64,000 nucleotides of DNA from Nereocystis luetkeana (lineage: Eukaryota > Sar > Phaeophyceae > Laminariales > Laminariaceae): assembly GCA_031213475.1 (NCBI GenBank), contig JARUPZ010000018.1, positions 7,700,406-7,764,405 of the forward strand, read 5' to 3'. A model generated the notes under the pieces. The model saw only the letters and a program-made list of their open reading frames with translations, was not told the DNA's origin and did not search any database. This document shows, one piece after another, positions 1 to 11,704 of this stretch; position 1 is the first letter of the stretch, and every line of letters begins with the position of its first letter. A program made the position numbers and the translations under genes.

Positions 1-17
1 TGAAATACTACTATTAA

Positions 18-106
18 CCCCTTTAGAACCGCAGTCCCGTTATGGGGACAAACTACTTGAAATTTGAGTGGTTTGTCCCCAAAACGGGACTGCGGCTCTA
101 AAAGGG
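18..106. mobile_element. MITE-1 copy (piggyBac-like, TTAA flanks)
   Basis: Nearly palindromic element of about 90 bp: arms of about 38 bp starting CCCYTTTAGAACCGCAGTCC around a short spacer (CTTGAAATTTGAGTG). This copy is flanked by TTAA on both sides. TTAA target duplication plus a CCCTTT terminus points to non-autonomous piggyBac-type elements. It has no coding capacity. More than two dozen copies occur in the window; those with informative features are listed separately. Confidence 0.85.
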
Positions 107-929
107 TTAATACTGCTGTACGATCATCATGACGAGTGCGACGTACCAGGCACACCACTACGTAAAACGAGTACGTATATATACCACGTATACGACACAA
201 CACAGCAGTTTTAAATGCGTAAACGTCAACAGAAAGTGTTATATTTACCTTTTTGTTGTTGTTTTACGCGTGTCATGGTACAAAATCACGAGGTGCTAGA
301 CTACGAATTATGATATCATATGTTAGTACTTACCCTGGTATTTAATACGAGGTATTGGCTACTCTGTGGTATCAAACAGTCAACTTCGAAGTATGAACGT
401 GTACGTGCAGCAGTATCTTACGCCGTTGTGTTGTGGTTGCAGTTGTTGTTGGCTGTATGTGGGCGGTGGGTGGCGATCCCCGTCACCCCCTGTACTGGTA
501 CTATTAATAGTATTGTTACCTGTGCTGGTTCTGGCGTATACTGCTGTCGTGCCCGGGCCTGCCATGTGGATGCCGGTGGAGAGCCGCCATCCGCCCCGAA
601 GGCGGAATAGTTACGACACGTCATTTCCACTTGTACCCAACAACCTTGTCTTGTCTTGCAAGGCGTGGAATTATGTAAGATACCCAGGGTATGTCTTCTT
701 CTGTGCTGTGACTGCTATTCATGGACAAAGTGCTGTTGCTGCTGCTGCTGGTGTGAGTTTTCGGCCTCGTGCATTTTGGAATCACCAAATTCGGCAATTT
801 GCTTCCGTGTATTGGTATTCGATTTTGACGATTTTATTTGTATGCAGCAGAGGTCCCTCTATAGTGCCAGTTGCCCGCTATAGTGGCTGTGTCTGTTCTT
901 CAGAATAAACCGTTTTTTCTGCCCGTTGG

Positions 930-1075
930 CCTCCAGGACAACCAGTTTCCGTGCCGATTCTTCAATCGTAGGGAAAAAGAAGCCACAAAACTACGACATA
1001 GAGATGCTACATTGTTTTGCAGTGAGCATAGTAGGCAATGCAATGCCGTGTCATCGTACTGGATACGACAATGCC
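930..1075 (+). repeat. Dispersed repeat also at 15485-15630
   Basis: Shared segments GTGCCGATTCTTCAATC and GACAATGCGATGCCATG-like, then CATCGTACTGGATACGACA. Unclassified. Confidence 0.65.
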
Positions 1076-1079
1076 TATG

Positions 1080-1205
1080 GAATCGCTTGGCACATGTGGG
1101 ATTCACCAGTGTGGTAGCTAGTGTGCGGAGTATTTAGTGCCGGTTGCCGCTATGGTGCCGGTATTGTTGCCTGGCGCATACCGGCGCTATGAAGGGACCA
1201 CTACT
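1080..1205 (+). repeat. Diverged direct repeat with 1810-1935
   Basis: CGCTTGGCACATGTGGGATT...CACCAGTGTGGTAG and GTGCCGGTTGCCGCTATGGT correspond to CGCTTGGCTTGGCGCAGATG and GCGCCGGTTGACGCTGTAGT in the second copy. No coding meaning seen. Confidence 0.65.
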
Positions 1206-2391
1206 GCTGTACGACGTTCTACGTGCCACATCTCGACGACTTTTCGGCAGGCGCGGGTCTGGGGGGTTATTTGTGGACTACTGTTGTTGCGTTGTTGTAC
1301 CAGGTACCAGGTATGTATGCAGCAACCAGATACCATGTACCGGTACGTACTCGACGGGTATGATCGGTCTCGGTTATTTGTTGTTCTGTCCATTTGGTAT
1401 TTCTTGCGACGATACAACCAAAGGATCAACCAAAGCCTCGCGATGAGGGCGAGGGTAGCTCTGCGCCGCAGCTACACGGCAGAGAGTAGCGCTATCTGCT
1501 CGCGGCTTAGAACGCCATATGGCTATCGCTTTTATTGGGGAGACGGAGAGACAGCGAGGGCGAGGCGGAGAGAGCGGGCTTGCTTGCACGCGTCTATGTA
1601 TGTACGCTGCTCTCGTTCATGCGGCTATTTGTTCCTCGAGAATGTAAAAAACTTGAAGGTTGGACCGACTACTATTAATACTGCTGTAATAACGTCTGGT
1701 GGATAGGGCCACGTATGGTAACAATTCGTATTCATACACCAGGTACAGCAGCAGTAGTGATCCCTCTATGGTACCGGTGAAGCAGTGCCGGCTGCCAGCT
1801 ATAGTGCGTGTGAAACCGCTTGGCTTGGCGCAGATGGGATTGACCAGTGTGGCGGTGTGCGGAATAGCGCCGGTTGACGCTGTAGTTCCGGTGCTGTGGC
1901 CTGGCGCGTATCATACCGGCATTCTAGAGGGATCATTACTGTACCTGGTATCAAAGATGCTAGGAGACAGCACTTTCAGTCCTTGACAGACAACAGGATT
2001 GCCTTCAATCTGCCTAGGCTGACACCAAACTGCAGCAGTGCGTAGGTCTTAGTGCGGAACACGGCCCGGCCCTCAATCCTTGGCGGCGAACCTTTTCTCT
2101 TGCTCGACCCTGACGTATTTGCCTGGTATGATATCATATACCAGGTACTGGTATTAATACATTATATGTATAAATATGCTACTATTATGCTGCTGTTGTA
2201 TGTACGTACTCGTACTGGCGTTGTGAAACATTACAAGAGTTCGAGGCCTTTCTCGTCTCGGGCACCGACCTCTAGGCTCTGGATTGCTCCAGCGAGGTTT
2301 GTCCGTGTGTTGAGGCCGTGGATTGTACTATACCCGGTACGTCACTATTGTTTGCGGTGTGTACCACGCACCCGGACAACGAAAACATCGA

Positions 2392-2441
<50 letters not shown>

Positions 2442-3118
2442 TGATTCGAGAACATCAACCAGAAGAACAAATGACGAAAACAACATGGGTCTGTATGTAG
2501 TCTGTGATAAAAACGCACGCAAATGTGGAAAAGCGCCCCTGGTGCATGCGGCGTGAAGCTCACTCATCAAGAAGAAGCAATGAGGCTGGCGGGGTGGATG
2601 GGTTTGGCGGGAGCGGAGAAACAATCAAAACGACGGTACAACCCAGAACAAGCAATCGAGGAGCAATCATACAAACGTGTCGTACCAGGTACTTCTGCCT
2701 GTACATACGATATTGACACGTTACGTTATGTTAATTAACGTCGTACGTGTATCAAAACAATCAACATGATGGCAACCCAGAACGAGCAATCGAGGAGCAA
2801 TCATGTCATCATCAATACCGCTACTACTGTACTGCTTGTACGTACAAGCACGTTAAACTATTAATAATAACATTGATAGTACCAGGCACACGTCAAATTA
2901 GGTGACACCCCTTTTCTTTTGGGCTCGGAGATAGTTACCAAAACAACGACAGCTTCGGGTGTTCCACAAAAAACAAACATGCTCAGCGGTACGGGTAGTA
3001 ATGGCGCCGGTGTCGTGTACCAGGTAGATATCCCTCAGTTACGCTGTAGGCCTTTTTTGTAGTCGTTACTTTTTTATCGTCAATTGCCCCCGTTCCAGTC
3101 CCGAGAGGGTTTATATAA

Positions 3119-3210
3119 CCCTGTCAGGGTTGCGGTCCCGTTTGGGGGGCAAACCGCGCAAGTTCCGACTAGTTTGTCCCCACGACGGGACTGGTGCAGC
3201 ACTCAAAGGG
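3119..3210. mobile_element. MITE-1 copy, diverged
   Basis: Arms GGTTGCGGTCCCGTTTGG and CCCCACGACGGGACTGG pair with several mismatches. The left flank is TATAA, with no clean TTAA on the right. Confidence 0.7.
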
Positions 3211-3375
3211 CAAACGTTGGTACGTATCATACCCACTCTGATCCGGAAATAGCCAGGCAAATAATCCCTATTCGACTCCCACATCAGAGGATGTACTGTA
3301 TTCCATGTTCCAGGTGAGAGTGGTACCTGGCGATACATATTTTACGCATAAAATGCCCTTGTGTGTGTGTGTGTG

Positions 3376-3700
3376 TTTTTTTTTTTTTTCAATATCACTA
3401 CTACTTTCCAGCCTTACGTGGGAGGTTTACCCTCAACGAGCTTCTGGACAAGCCGTGGTCACAGGTGTCCACCCTTCTCCCCCCCGGTACGTGCCTTTAT
3501 TTTTGTTGCGCAGAGGGTTCAGCATTCCCACTGCTCGTCGATTTTCATGGAATGTAGCTAACTCACGCTCTCGCGCCTTCCGCTAATCAATTTCTTTTTT
3601 TTTGCAAAAAAAAGCCACGTGCAGGCACTCGGTGAGACTTGAACCCACGAAATTGATCTTGATAGGCACGCGGACCACCTATCAAGCCACCGGGGATGCC
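3376..3700 (-). mobile_element. tRNA-derived SINE copy 1
   Basis: On the - strand: a tRNA-like head starting at 3700 (GGCATCCCCGGTGGCTTGAT) with an A-box-like TGGCTTGATAGGTGG (3674-3688) and B-box GGTTCAAGTC (3646-3655), a body of about 220 bp (GTACGTGCC... on +), and an A tail at 3376-3389 followed by (CA)n. The head also folds as TTGATAGG...CCTATCAA, so it is not a functional tRNA. Confidence 0.75.
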
Positions 3701-3705
3701 ATCAT

Positions 3706-4994
3706 GTATACTATTAAGTACAACGCGTGCTTACGGCGGTAGGGATAGCACCTGAATTTTCTGAGAATTTTGTGAGGCTGCTCGCTCAAGGAGGTATATA
3801 GATGGATATATACCCAGTGTTATGAACCGATCTATCTGAAAGTCGTATTTTCCGGTCGTTTTTTTTGGTCGGGTTTGTAAGGCCGAAACCCGACTCTTTT
3901 CAAATTCTCGGTTCCTTTGTAAAAAAAGCGACCGAAACCGACCGGGTTGCTTTTATTTTTGTAAGAAACGGAAATGGACCGACTTTTTCGGCGAAAAAAA
4001 AAAAAACGGAAAACCGACCGAGGCCATTTCCGTTTTCGGTTCACAACCCTGGTGTGTATATACCTCTCACCCGAAAACTCCCCGTGTAACATGATGAGAT
4101 ATCACACTTGTGATAAGATAGCACACATCACGGGAGAAGCTCAGAACTGGGTTTCTCGACAACCGGGAAGAGGGTAAATAAAGTCGCGGCGACTCGTTCA
4201 AATATGGAAATATCTCGACCACGGATGACTTACGTCCATATGACCACCATTTTTCGTTGTGTGTACCTGCCCCCTACGTTTCTTTCATCAAGAAAACTCG
4301 ACGCCGAAATTCGTCCCAGGGTGTGTGTGTTTCTTTTTTGCGTTTTCTACGTTAACCTTGACTAGACATGAAAAGGTAACCCGACCAAATCTCCCATAGT
4401 GCCTCGTAGGTATCGAACTAAAGAGCGTAATGGTCCCACCCTCAGCTGGCTCGCTCGGTACATCTCTCATCTCTCAGCCTTCCTCAGCCTGCAACTAGTT
4501 GTCGATCGAAAAATTATTTGTTTTCCCCGAGTTGTTTTGCTCCTCTCTGCCTTCTCCGCGGTATTTTTATCGTGTTCTGTTCGTTTTTTCGATGAAGGCA
4601 CAAAATCCGATAGCTGCATACAGAAGCATCATTGCAAGCACAGTCAGCAAGCACAGTCAGCAAGCACAGCCTGCAATCAATCAGCCCTCCTCTGTAGAAG
4701 AGCAGCAAAAGTGCGTACAGAGGTACGTTTTCGTACCAATCAGAGTGCGACGACGCAAGCGAGCAGCAGACTCGAGTAGGTGTTGCCGAGAGCCAACGTG
4801 TGCGAGTACGTTTCCTTCGATATCTCTCCCTCTTTATTGATATATAAATATATATATATATATATTTCTCATCTTGAGCATCAGGAACGACCGGTGGATT
4901 TTCAGGATCGATCGTACAGCAGTATATACGCACGTAAAGTTTCTCCTCTTTCTCTCTCTCTCTTTCCTTAGTTTTTGATGTCCCGTGTTGATCT
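3706..4994. other. Intergenic, no gene seen
   Basis: Contains a GGTCGGGTTT-rich stretch (3850-4040), a (TA)n tract at 4841-4866 and CT-rich sequence. The - strand open frame of 194 codons (4514-5098) runs through microsatellite and the T1 end, and is not credible. Confidence 0.55.
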
Positions 4995-5132
4995 TTAGGC
5001 CAAGTATTATGGGAAATTTTTGAGACGTTATTTCTGTCTTTTTCAGCGATCTCCGAAGCCCAAAAATCAGAACCATCTATTATGGGACAGGAAATCATCG
5101 ATATTTTTTATCTCAGTTCCTGGAGGGGGCAA

Positions 5133-5186
5133 AAATCAGCAAAACCTCTCAGAACTGAGCTCAGTTCTGAGAGGTTTTGCTGATTT
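5133..5186. repeat. Perfect 54-bp palindrome inside T1
   Basis: Two 27-bp arms meet without spacer at GAGCTC (arm begins AAATCAGCAAAACCTCTCAG). Further flanking complementarity (ATCTCAGTTC at about 5110, GAACTGAGAT at about 5191) extends it to about a 95-bp cruciform-capable segment. Confidence 0.9.
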
Positions 5187-5374
5187 CTGAGAACTGAGAT
5201 TTTTCGTATTTTGGGTGCTACATCTCACTACTACTGCCAGCCCACCTATCTACCTGCGCACCTGCCACCCGTCACCCACCACGCGAAAGCATCAAGCCGA
5301 CGGCGGGCGGTAACTACGGCGCTTGTGTAAAGAGAGATGGCTTCTCCTTCACATGGAAGCAATATTAGCGGTGG

Positions 5375-5449
5375 CAGCAGCAGCTGCAACAGCGGCACCA
5401 GCAGTAGCAGAAGCAGCAGCAGCACCGCCAGCAGCACCAGCAGCAACAG

Positions 5450-5492
<43 letters not shown>
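5375..5492. repeat. CAG trinucleotide tract in T1
   Basis: About 40 CAG-type triplets, open as poly-Ser or poly-Ala on +. No splice-consistent gene model includes it. A donor-like ATT|GTGCGT follows, so a first exon cannot be excluded. Confidence 0.8.
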
Positions 5493-5494
<2 letters not shown>

Positions 5495-5818
5495 TGACTC
5501 AACACCCATTGTGCGTACGGGTTGCTTCGGAGTTCAAGCTCGCTCATGACTGAGCGCAGGCCACCTACTACCCTCTCGATCCTGCTCTGTCTGATGCTGG
5601 GGTGAAGAGCGTGTGCTGGTACGTGCCCGGTGCCCGAGGTTCAAAATTCAAACGAGCAGCACCGAAAGACCAACCAATACTATACAAAACCACTTTTAAA
5701 AATCAGAACCCATAATACACGTTATATATTTTCACCCACACTTTTCTGTAGCCCGAAAACTCACAAATTAAAAAGACAGAAATAACGTCTCAAAAATTTC
5801 CCATAATACTTGGCCTTA

Positions 5819-6690
5819 CCAGGTACTTTTTTTCGTGAAAAAAAGATAACAACAGCTACTTGGTGCCGTATCTACCACAAGCAAAGATGTCAGGAGACTT
5901 GTCTGGGAAGCAAAGGCGAAACGCGCGCTGTCTAGAGTGTATTGTAGGGACGATTTTCCCACACTAAAATCTAGTATATTGGTGTCGGTCAACGCATGTC
6001 GAGGCAAAGTTGTTGTCTGTCAAGGGGCGAACGTGCTGTCTTCTGACATCTTTGACCACAAGCAGCCTTTCAAGGAGTAGGATCACGCAGCTTGAAGGGC
6101 TGTGAAGTGGGAGAATTTACCGATGGAGCCCTATGAAAGGGGGACTGACGTCCCCGAGTTTTTTTTTCCTGTATTACGGCGGCGGGGCGGTTGGCATTTG
6201 CAAGTCGCCACTTTTCACCTACAATCATCATGGACCTCTTTCCACTTCATGTTGTCTCGTTCATCTAGCTCCTTCCTGAGCGAGGCAGCCGTGCACTTCG
6301 TTTTAGGATTACTGTTAGGCTTGGGCACTGGAACAGCAGTATGCACTGGCAGTAGTAATCTACTGATTGGCCTGGCTAGGCTAGTCTATTCGCCAGTAGT
6401 TTTTTACCTCAGGTACGCCCAAGAAACACGCCGTATTACAATACGGATATGCGTTTCGGGAGGGGAGGGGAGAGACAGCAGTATGTTGCTGCATTTCAGT
6501 ATGCTGATTGATTCTGACGACAGTATGATCGTTACTGACGGAGTCAGCCAGTGCTCTGGCCCTAGTGATTCTTCAGTTTATAGTGGAAGCCCCTGTTAGT
6601 CAGGAGATGCTTTGACCAAAAAGTGCCAGTACCTTTATTATAGCTTGAGGCTGATTCAGAACGAAAGCTTCCACGTATTTACGAGTATTA
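5819..6690. other. Intergenic with one unassigned open frame
   Basis: The 165-codon + frame at 6102-6599 has no recognisable domain. Its first part (GGCATTTGCAAGTCGCC) is a dispersed repeat also seen at 10245-10335 (-) and 38115-38290 (+), so I do not call a gene. Confidence 0.5.
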
Positions 6691-6699
6691 CATAATATA

Positions 6700-7268
6700 T
6701 CGAAATCGTATACCTGGTATATCGATTTGTTTTTTTGGTTATATCGGTATATGATCAAATCCCATGTATGTACAGCAGTTTTCTCGTATCAAAATCGTGT
6801 ATCTCGATTTCGTTTCTTGTCTACCAGGTATATCGGTATCGTATCGAACTCCATGTATGTATAATGTGTCGAAATCATATGTATATCGATTCGTTTTTTT
6901 GAATGTATGTACGATATATCGAAATCGTGTATGTGTATATATAAATCGTTATTTTTTTGTTTTTATATCGGTATCGTATCGAACTCCATGTATGTACAAT
7001 TTATCATATATCGAAATCGTATATATCGATTTCGTTTTCTTGTTTATATCGGTATCGTATCGAACGCCATACCTGTACAATTTATCGAAAGTAGTTACTA
7101 TGGTATCTTGATTTCGTTTTTTTGTTAATATCGGCATCGTATCGAACTCCATGCATAATATTTCGAAATCGTATGTATCGATGCGTTTTTTTGTTTCTAT
7201 CGGTATCGTATCGAACTCGATGTTTGTACGAGTTTATCGAAAATGTACGACGTATACGTATATCGTTT
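6700..7268 (+). repeat. Minisatellite, about 65-85 bp units
   Basis: About eight units, each with TATCGGTATCGTATCGAACT and GAAATCGTATATATCGAT followed by GTTTTTTTG. Units differ by substitutions and small indels. Two units have gained TACCTGGTA or TACCAGGTA. Confidence 0.85.
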
Positions 7269-7279
7269 TTTTTGTGTCG

Positions 7280-7338
7280 GATGATATAAGCACCGTTTGG
7301 TTTAACAATTGGTGTAAACACGGTGCTTATATAGTGGG
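7280..7338. repeat. Short inverted repeat
   Basis: ATATAAGCACCGT and ACGGTGCTTATAT face each other around about 24 bp at the end of the minisatellite. Possibly a small hairpin element. Confidence 0.6.
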
Positions 7339-7492
7339 ACAGAGCGGTATCGTGATTGGCGGATTATATACATATGCAAGGTAGCGTCCGATTTCCAATG
7401 CAAGGGAGCGTTTGGTACGGGCGCAACATGATCCTGTCTGTCCTGGTGAGCACTCACTGCTCGTAGACGGTTGATATACTCGTATAGGGCCG

Positions 7493-8255
7493 TTTCCTAT
7501 GCGGTTCGATTTTTGCTTTAGATTTTGACCCGATCGTATGTTCAGATGTGAACGTGGTAAATCGAAACAATCTTCTTATGGGGACAAATCAGATTTATTT
7601 TGTGTGTAGAGATTCGAGCAAACGCCGAGACCAACTGCTGTTATTGTGATTTGGCGCCGCGAAGAGACGCGCTGCGTGCGCTGCCCTGCGCGTAGGACTC
7701 AAGCGTCCGAGCCAAGGCTGACTGCCTTTGGTCTGGCGGCGAAGAGATGTGACGAGTGCGCTAGAGCCAACCTGTCTTGGCATTTTGTGTTCCATTTTGT
7801 GACTGACTGCTGCTGTGGAGCAGCAGTGTAGTCGACGAGTACGTATCCACGGAGAGGTGCGTGCCGAGTGCGCTTCTCTTGGTATAGGCCCGACCCCGCG
7901 CCAGCCGACTGTAGTCTGGCCACGAAGGGACGCGCCACCCGCGCGTCGGGCGCGAAGCAACGCCGCTATACAGCTGTGTCACCATCGAACTCATCGATCG
8001 TTCTGCTGCTGTTTGCTGTCGAGGATAACTTCTTGAATTTAGAGAGCATGCCATTTTCGATGTTGAAAATATGGTGACCCAAGTCGTCAAATTCTGGCCC
8101 AAAATCGTACGACTTGGGTCATCGGATTCTCAAATCGAAAAAATTACGCTAGGATTTTGCATATTTGGACTATACATAAAGCAGTGTCATTCATTTTTTT
8201 TAATTCGAAAAATACGAATCTGAAGATCGAAATCGAACCGCGTTGGAAACAGTCT
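7493..8255 (-). mobile_element. TIR element T3, copy a
   Basis: About 760 bp, aligned in inverse orientation with 43242-43999 over its length. Ends resemble TTTCCTATGCGGTTCGATTT; the 8250 end is decayed. It contains GC-rich stretches and a GACTTGGGTC hairpin. Both copies contain open frames, but these differ, so no conserved protein is supported. Confidence 0.75.
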
Positions 8256-8306
8256 GACACCAAAGTTTGCCGTTGCTTATTGGTGGCTAACAGGGTGTAT
8301 ATATAA

Positions 8307-8342
<36 letters not shown>

Positions 8343-8370
8343 TCTCTCTCCGTGTCTCAAAGAGGATTCA

Positions 8371-8460
8371 CCCTTTTAGGGACCGCGGTCCCGTTTTGGG
8401 GACAAACCTCTCTAATTCCAAGTAGTTTGTCCCCCAAACGGGACTGCAGTCCCAAGAGGG
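8371..8460. mobile_element. MITE-1 copy
   Basis: Well-preserved arms, inserted just downstream of a (TA)n tract and CT-rich microsatellite. The TTAA flanks are lost. Confidence 0.8.
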
Positions 8461-8959
8461 TAAAAAATGACCATCTGGTCGGGTGTGTGACACACGAAAA
8501 AATCCGGGTAACTATGTTTTTTGTTTTCTTGTCGTCCTACAGCAGTATGCACCAGGTATGCACTATCTCACTCCCTGTCGACCCCTGTACTGCTGTGAGG
8601 CCGCTGAACTCCCGTTTCGGGCCCAGCTTCCTTGGAGTTGGTGTCAAAATAGGCGTCTGTGCACTGCAGTCTTGGAAGTGTCAATGTCGCCACGGTACTA
8701 AAAATAGAGAGAATACATGTGCTGCCTGTTTTTCGGCAGTGATTGTTGATTGTTGTCCTGATTGTCGGGATTGTCGTGACCCTTTCCGGAGAAACAGCGG
8801 GGCAAATGGTCGTGCTTGTGCCTTGTACCAAGTATGCAGACTAGCTACGGCAGTAATGCAGACTGTGCTATAACTGCTTGTTTTTTCCCCACTGCCGTGG
8901 GCCTGAGTGTATCCGACCGTTTGGATTTTTTTTTTGCATCTACTGCTGTATATCTTCGA

Positions 8960-9051
8960 CCTTTTTTAGGACCGCAGTCCCGTTTTTGGGGACGAACTAC
9001 TCGGGAATTTGAGTAGTTGTGTCCCCAAGCGGGATTGGAGTGCTGAAAGGG
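8960..9051. mobile_element. MITE-1 copy
   Basis: Both arms recognisable. The 3' arm is more diverged (GGGATTGGAGTGCTG), and the right flank is TTGA. Confidence 0.8.
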
Positions 9052-9235
9052 TTGACGGTCCTTACGCTTTCCGCCCGGAGCGGTACCAAGACACCACTCT
9101 GTCCCTTGATATAAATAATTTTTTAATACCATTATTCAATCCAAAGTATCCCTATATTGCGGGACACAGTGGTGATAATCGGAAGAGAAAATACCGATGG
9201 TTTGCTGGTCCACCGTCTGTTGCCGTATCGCACTA

Positions 9236-9346
9236 TACGGGGGACTATATTAAATAGAACCTACAGTAGGGTATACACGAAAACCTACATACTTCCGTTT
9301 TTTTACTAACAATATTTGTACCTGTTTACCATGGTCACCCGTATTA
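9236..9346. mobile_element. MITE-2 copy, old
   Basis: MITE-2 is about 110 bp with TIRs TTACGGGGGACCATAGT, an A/T-rich centre (AAACCTATATATTT...ACTAACAATATTTGG) and TA at both ends, as in Tc1/mariner-type miniature elements. This copy has decayed termini (ATACGGGGGACTATAT). Confidence 0.7.
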
Positions 9347-9529
9347 GGGTGATAAGAGAACACACCCCCGCGGACGATTTTCAAAACTGAGTTTTCCGAC
9401 AGCGTGGAGGGCGTACTGAATACGCCGAGCGATGCGTCCGTCTATGCAACCTTCTCAAAGAAATCTTTCCAAAGCCACCTTTTTTCGTTTGTGTGTGCCC
9501 CGCATGTTTAGGAGGAACCGGGGTATTAA

Positions 9530-9617
9530 CCCTTTAGGACCCCAGTCCCGTTATTGGGGCAAATCACTTGGAATATGATTGGCTTGTCTCCAAAACGGGA
9601 CTGCCGTTCTAAAAGGG
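9530..9617. mobile_element. MITE-1 copy with intact TTAA on both sides
   Basis: CCCTTTAGGACC...TAAAAGGG flanked by TTAA at 9526-9529 and 9618-9621, one of four copies that preserve the duplication. Confidence 0.88.
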
Positions 9618-9845
9618 TTAAATTCGTCCCAGGGGGTGTGTTATCTCATCACCCAGTGTGATACGGTTCACGCCTGTCGGGTGGACTCATTTCTCTCTTA
9701 ACCTGTCTGCCCCCCATAGACTAATCGACAAATCTCGGATATTGTTCTAGAGTTTTCTCTAGTCGAGGAAGGCCTGCAGACACCTCCGGATGCTCCCTCC
9801 CCTCCGCCCCCCCCCGATCCGAAAACTAGTCGATTAATTCGAAGC

Positions 9846-10070
9846 TACCATCCATTTGCAAGCCCGCCCCACCAACTCTACTCATAGTAGGGTGCAACAA
9901 GTAGCTCATCTTCACGCGGCTTGCCGAATACCGCACGGCGCTTCGCGCTTGGTGCGAGCAATGTCTGCCTGATCAATGAAAACCCGACGTGCTCCGTCCC
10001 GGCAGGGATGGGAGGGTGTCTTACGACTACGGCCATGCATGATGCTTGGTATCGAGTACACCCCCCCCCC
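9846..10070 (+). mobile_element. RF-A 3' fragment
   Basis: Contains CCGACGTGCTCCGTCCCGGC and CTACGGCCATGCATGA, ending GAGTACA plus a 16-nt C run. Confidence 0.82.
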
Positions 10071-10189
10071 CCCCGGGGGCCCGGCTCCGGCCCGCCGCCG
10101 CTATCGGCCGCCAACAGGGTTGGATTGGCGTGACGGGCATGTCCCGAAGCCCCCCAATAATGTTTCGCCACGCACGCCTTTGTTGTATA

Positions 10190-10335
10190 TTCATACAAGG
10201 CGCTTCGCGTAGCGGCCGGCTCCGCCCGCTTCGCTCGCTCACAAGACTGGAGTTAAACAGAGGGATCATCGAAGAGTTAAGGGTGCAAACAGGCGACTTG
10301 CAAATGCCAAGAGCTCCATGCTGCAGGAGAACAGG
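10190..10335 (-). repeat. Dispersed repeat, partner of 38115-38290
   Basis: The reverse complement shares GGCATTTGCAAGTCGCC, GCGGGCGG...GCGAAGCGCCTTGTAT with the 38-kb copy. Confidence 0.65.
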
Positions 10336-11225
10336 CCCGACGACGCCGCATGCGCATATGATATGTGCGTAGTACACACATGATACATATGTTAAATATA
10401 TACTTGGCATGTATACACGTACTGTGTGTATGTAGTACATTCTCTTGTGATATGTACCTGGCACGAAGTAAAAGCACAGCACCTGTTATTAATAGTGGGC
10501 GTGAAAGTGCAGCGACGACTCCATCTCCTCTGGTGAACATACGCTATAATACCGACGTCATGATGGGTATGGGGAAACACGCCATCGCTTCTCTGCGCGC
10601 GCGGGCAGCAGTCGAGCCCGAGGGAGACGCCACTGACCGCTGACAATCTTGAACACGTTGGACATAGAGATCATCTACAGATATATCATCTACAGATATA
10701 ACATCTACAGGTATTAACATTTCGTCTAGATAATCTGCTGTAGACCCCGACCTGCCGTCATTAGATGGTGTGCAAAATCTGTCTACAGCAGCAGTGCAGA
10801 TGCGCTCCAGGAAACATACGCTATGTTACGGGTGAACATGGTAATCAGGACTAAGTATTCTTCTTAAAATACCTGAATATATTGGTTTTTGTTTGTACTT
10901 GATGGGTCCTGATTACTATACCCCCCCGTTATACGCTGTCCACCCCTCCAACATGCGCTATGATAGTGTGGGTCACACCTGGTTCAGATCAGGAATCTAT
11001 CCCGCCCTGTAGGAGTTGTCTAGATCATGACAAGAGGATCGTCGGTGTCGTGTCGGATGTCGGATGTGCTCAGTCTTCGTCCTACTAATATTAATAGTAA
11101 GTAATTCTTGACGTCAAGAGTAACGCGGTTTCATGTTTTTTTGTTGCCACGTTGCCACCCGCTCGTGGTGCCGTGGGGAAACCTGTCGTTACTACTATGC
11201 CCACGTGTATACGTAGTGTTGATTA
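10336..11225. other. Intergenic, no gene seen
   Basis: Holds a CTACAGATAT microrepeat (10670-10725), part of a dispersed family (10725-10815; relatives near 18510-18640, 22610-22750 and 33335-33560) and the MITE-2-like element at 10844. Confidence 0.55.
10844..10925. mobile_element. MITE-2-related element (GTAATCAGGAC ends)
   Basis: Inverted ends GTAATCAGGAC and GTCCTGATTAC around an A/T-rich centre. A longer relative lies at 45875-46017. This is a sister family of MITE-2 with CAGG in place of TAGG. Confidence 0.6.
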
Positions 11226-11229
11226 TCAT

Positions 11230-11382
11230 ATCGATTTTTCCGATGTATCGATGTATCGAGATATCGATGTATCGAGGTATCGGTGTATCGAGATATCGAT
11301 GTATCGAGATATCGAGGTACCCAGATATCGAGGTACCCAGATATCGAGGTATCTAGATATCGATGTATCGAGATATCGAACG
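11230..11382 (+). repeat. ATCGA-type satellite
   Basis: Variable tandem units GATGTATCGA, GATATCGA and GAGGTACCCA. Being nearly palindromic, it is open on both strands. Confidence 0.85.
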
Positions 11383-11704
11383 TGTTTTGCCCTCCGTCCC
11401 CTTTGGCTCGCATCCCCGTGTAAATCATGCCGATGCTGAACGATATATTCGATGTATTATCGAAATCGTAGTGATTACGTTTGTTTTTCGGTATCGCACA
11501 ATATCCAACTCGATTCTCGTTCGACATCCAACACCTTTTTCGCAATCGTTGCATCTCCTGCGCGCGGTCGGCTCGGCGGGTAGGCTAAAAGAAACGCCAC
11601 TGACAACATACAAACCTTTTGACATGAAGAAAAAACAGTTTTTGAGTCTGTCGTTTCCCCTCCCCGGTCATGAAAAGACATGGGAACAATGTAAAAACAG
11701 ACGC

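Larger units (their letters stand above)
111..3118. other. Intergenic, repeats only
   Basis: Apart from the repeats listed at 930-1205 and 1810-1935, a (CTG)n tract at 2393-2443, and many TACCAGGTA, TACTGCTGTA and TATTAATA motifs, I see no gene. Open frames up to 190 codons lack domain features or codon bias, and the longest (1137-1706) overlaps a repeat. Confidence 0.6.
4998..5815. mobile_element. TIR element T1, 818 bp with perfect 46-bp terminal inverted repeats
   Basis: Left 4998-5043 and right 5770-5815 are exact inverted copies beginning GGCCAAGTATTATGGG. TTA flanks both ends (4995-4997 and 5816-5818), a 3-bp duplication as in PIF/Harbinger-like elements. Inside are a perfect 54-bp palindrome (5133-5186) and a CAG repeat (5375-5492), with no transposase. 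Identical termini suggest recent mobility. Confidence 0.85.

Noticed and set aside
1137-1706. 189-codon frame on +
   Set aside because: Contains repeated genomic segments, has no domain and is bounded by no gene signals.
3620-3700. tRNA gene on the - strand
   Set aside because: A- and B-boxes are present, but the acceptor stem is mismatched and an alternative stem replaces the anticodon arm. A diverged second copy with the same body shows it is a SINE head.
4395-4445. GGTATCGAACTA resembling an inverted tRNA T-arm
   Set aside because: No matching A-box or acceptor stem at proper spacing.
5338-5550. Poly-Ser or poly-Ala open frame starting ATGGCTTCTCC as a possible first exon
   Set aside because: It lies wholly inside transposable element T1, is CAG-repeat driven and has no confirmed junction to the SBNO exons.
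6700-7268. CRISPR-like array
   Set aside because: The repeats are diverged tandem satellite units without unique spacers, in a eukaryotic context.
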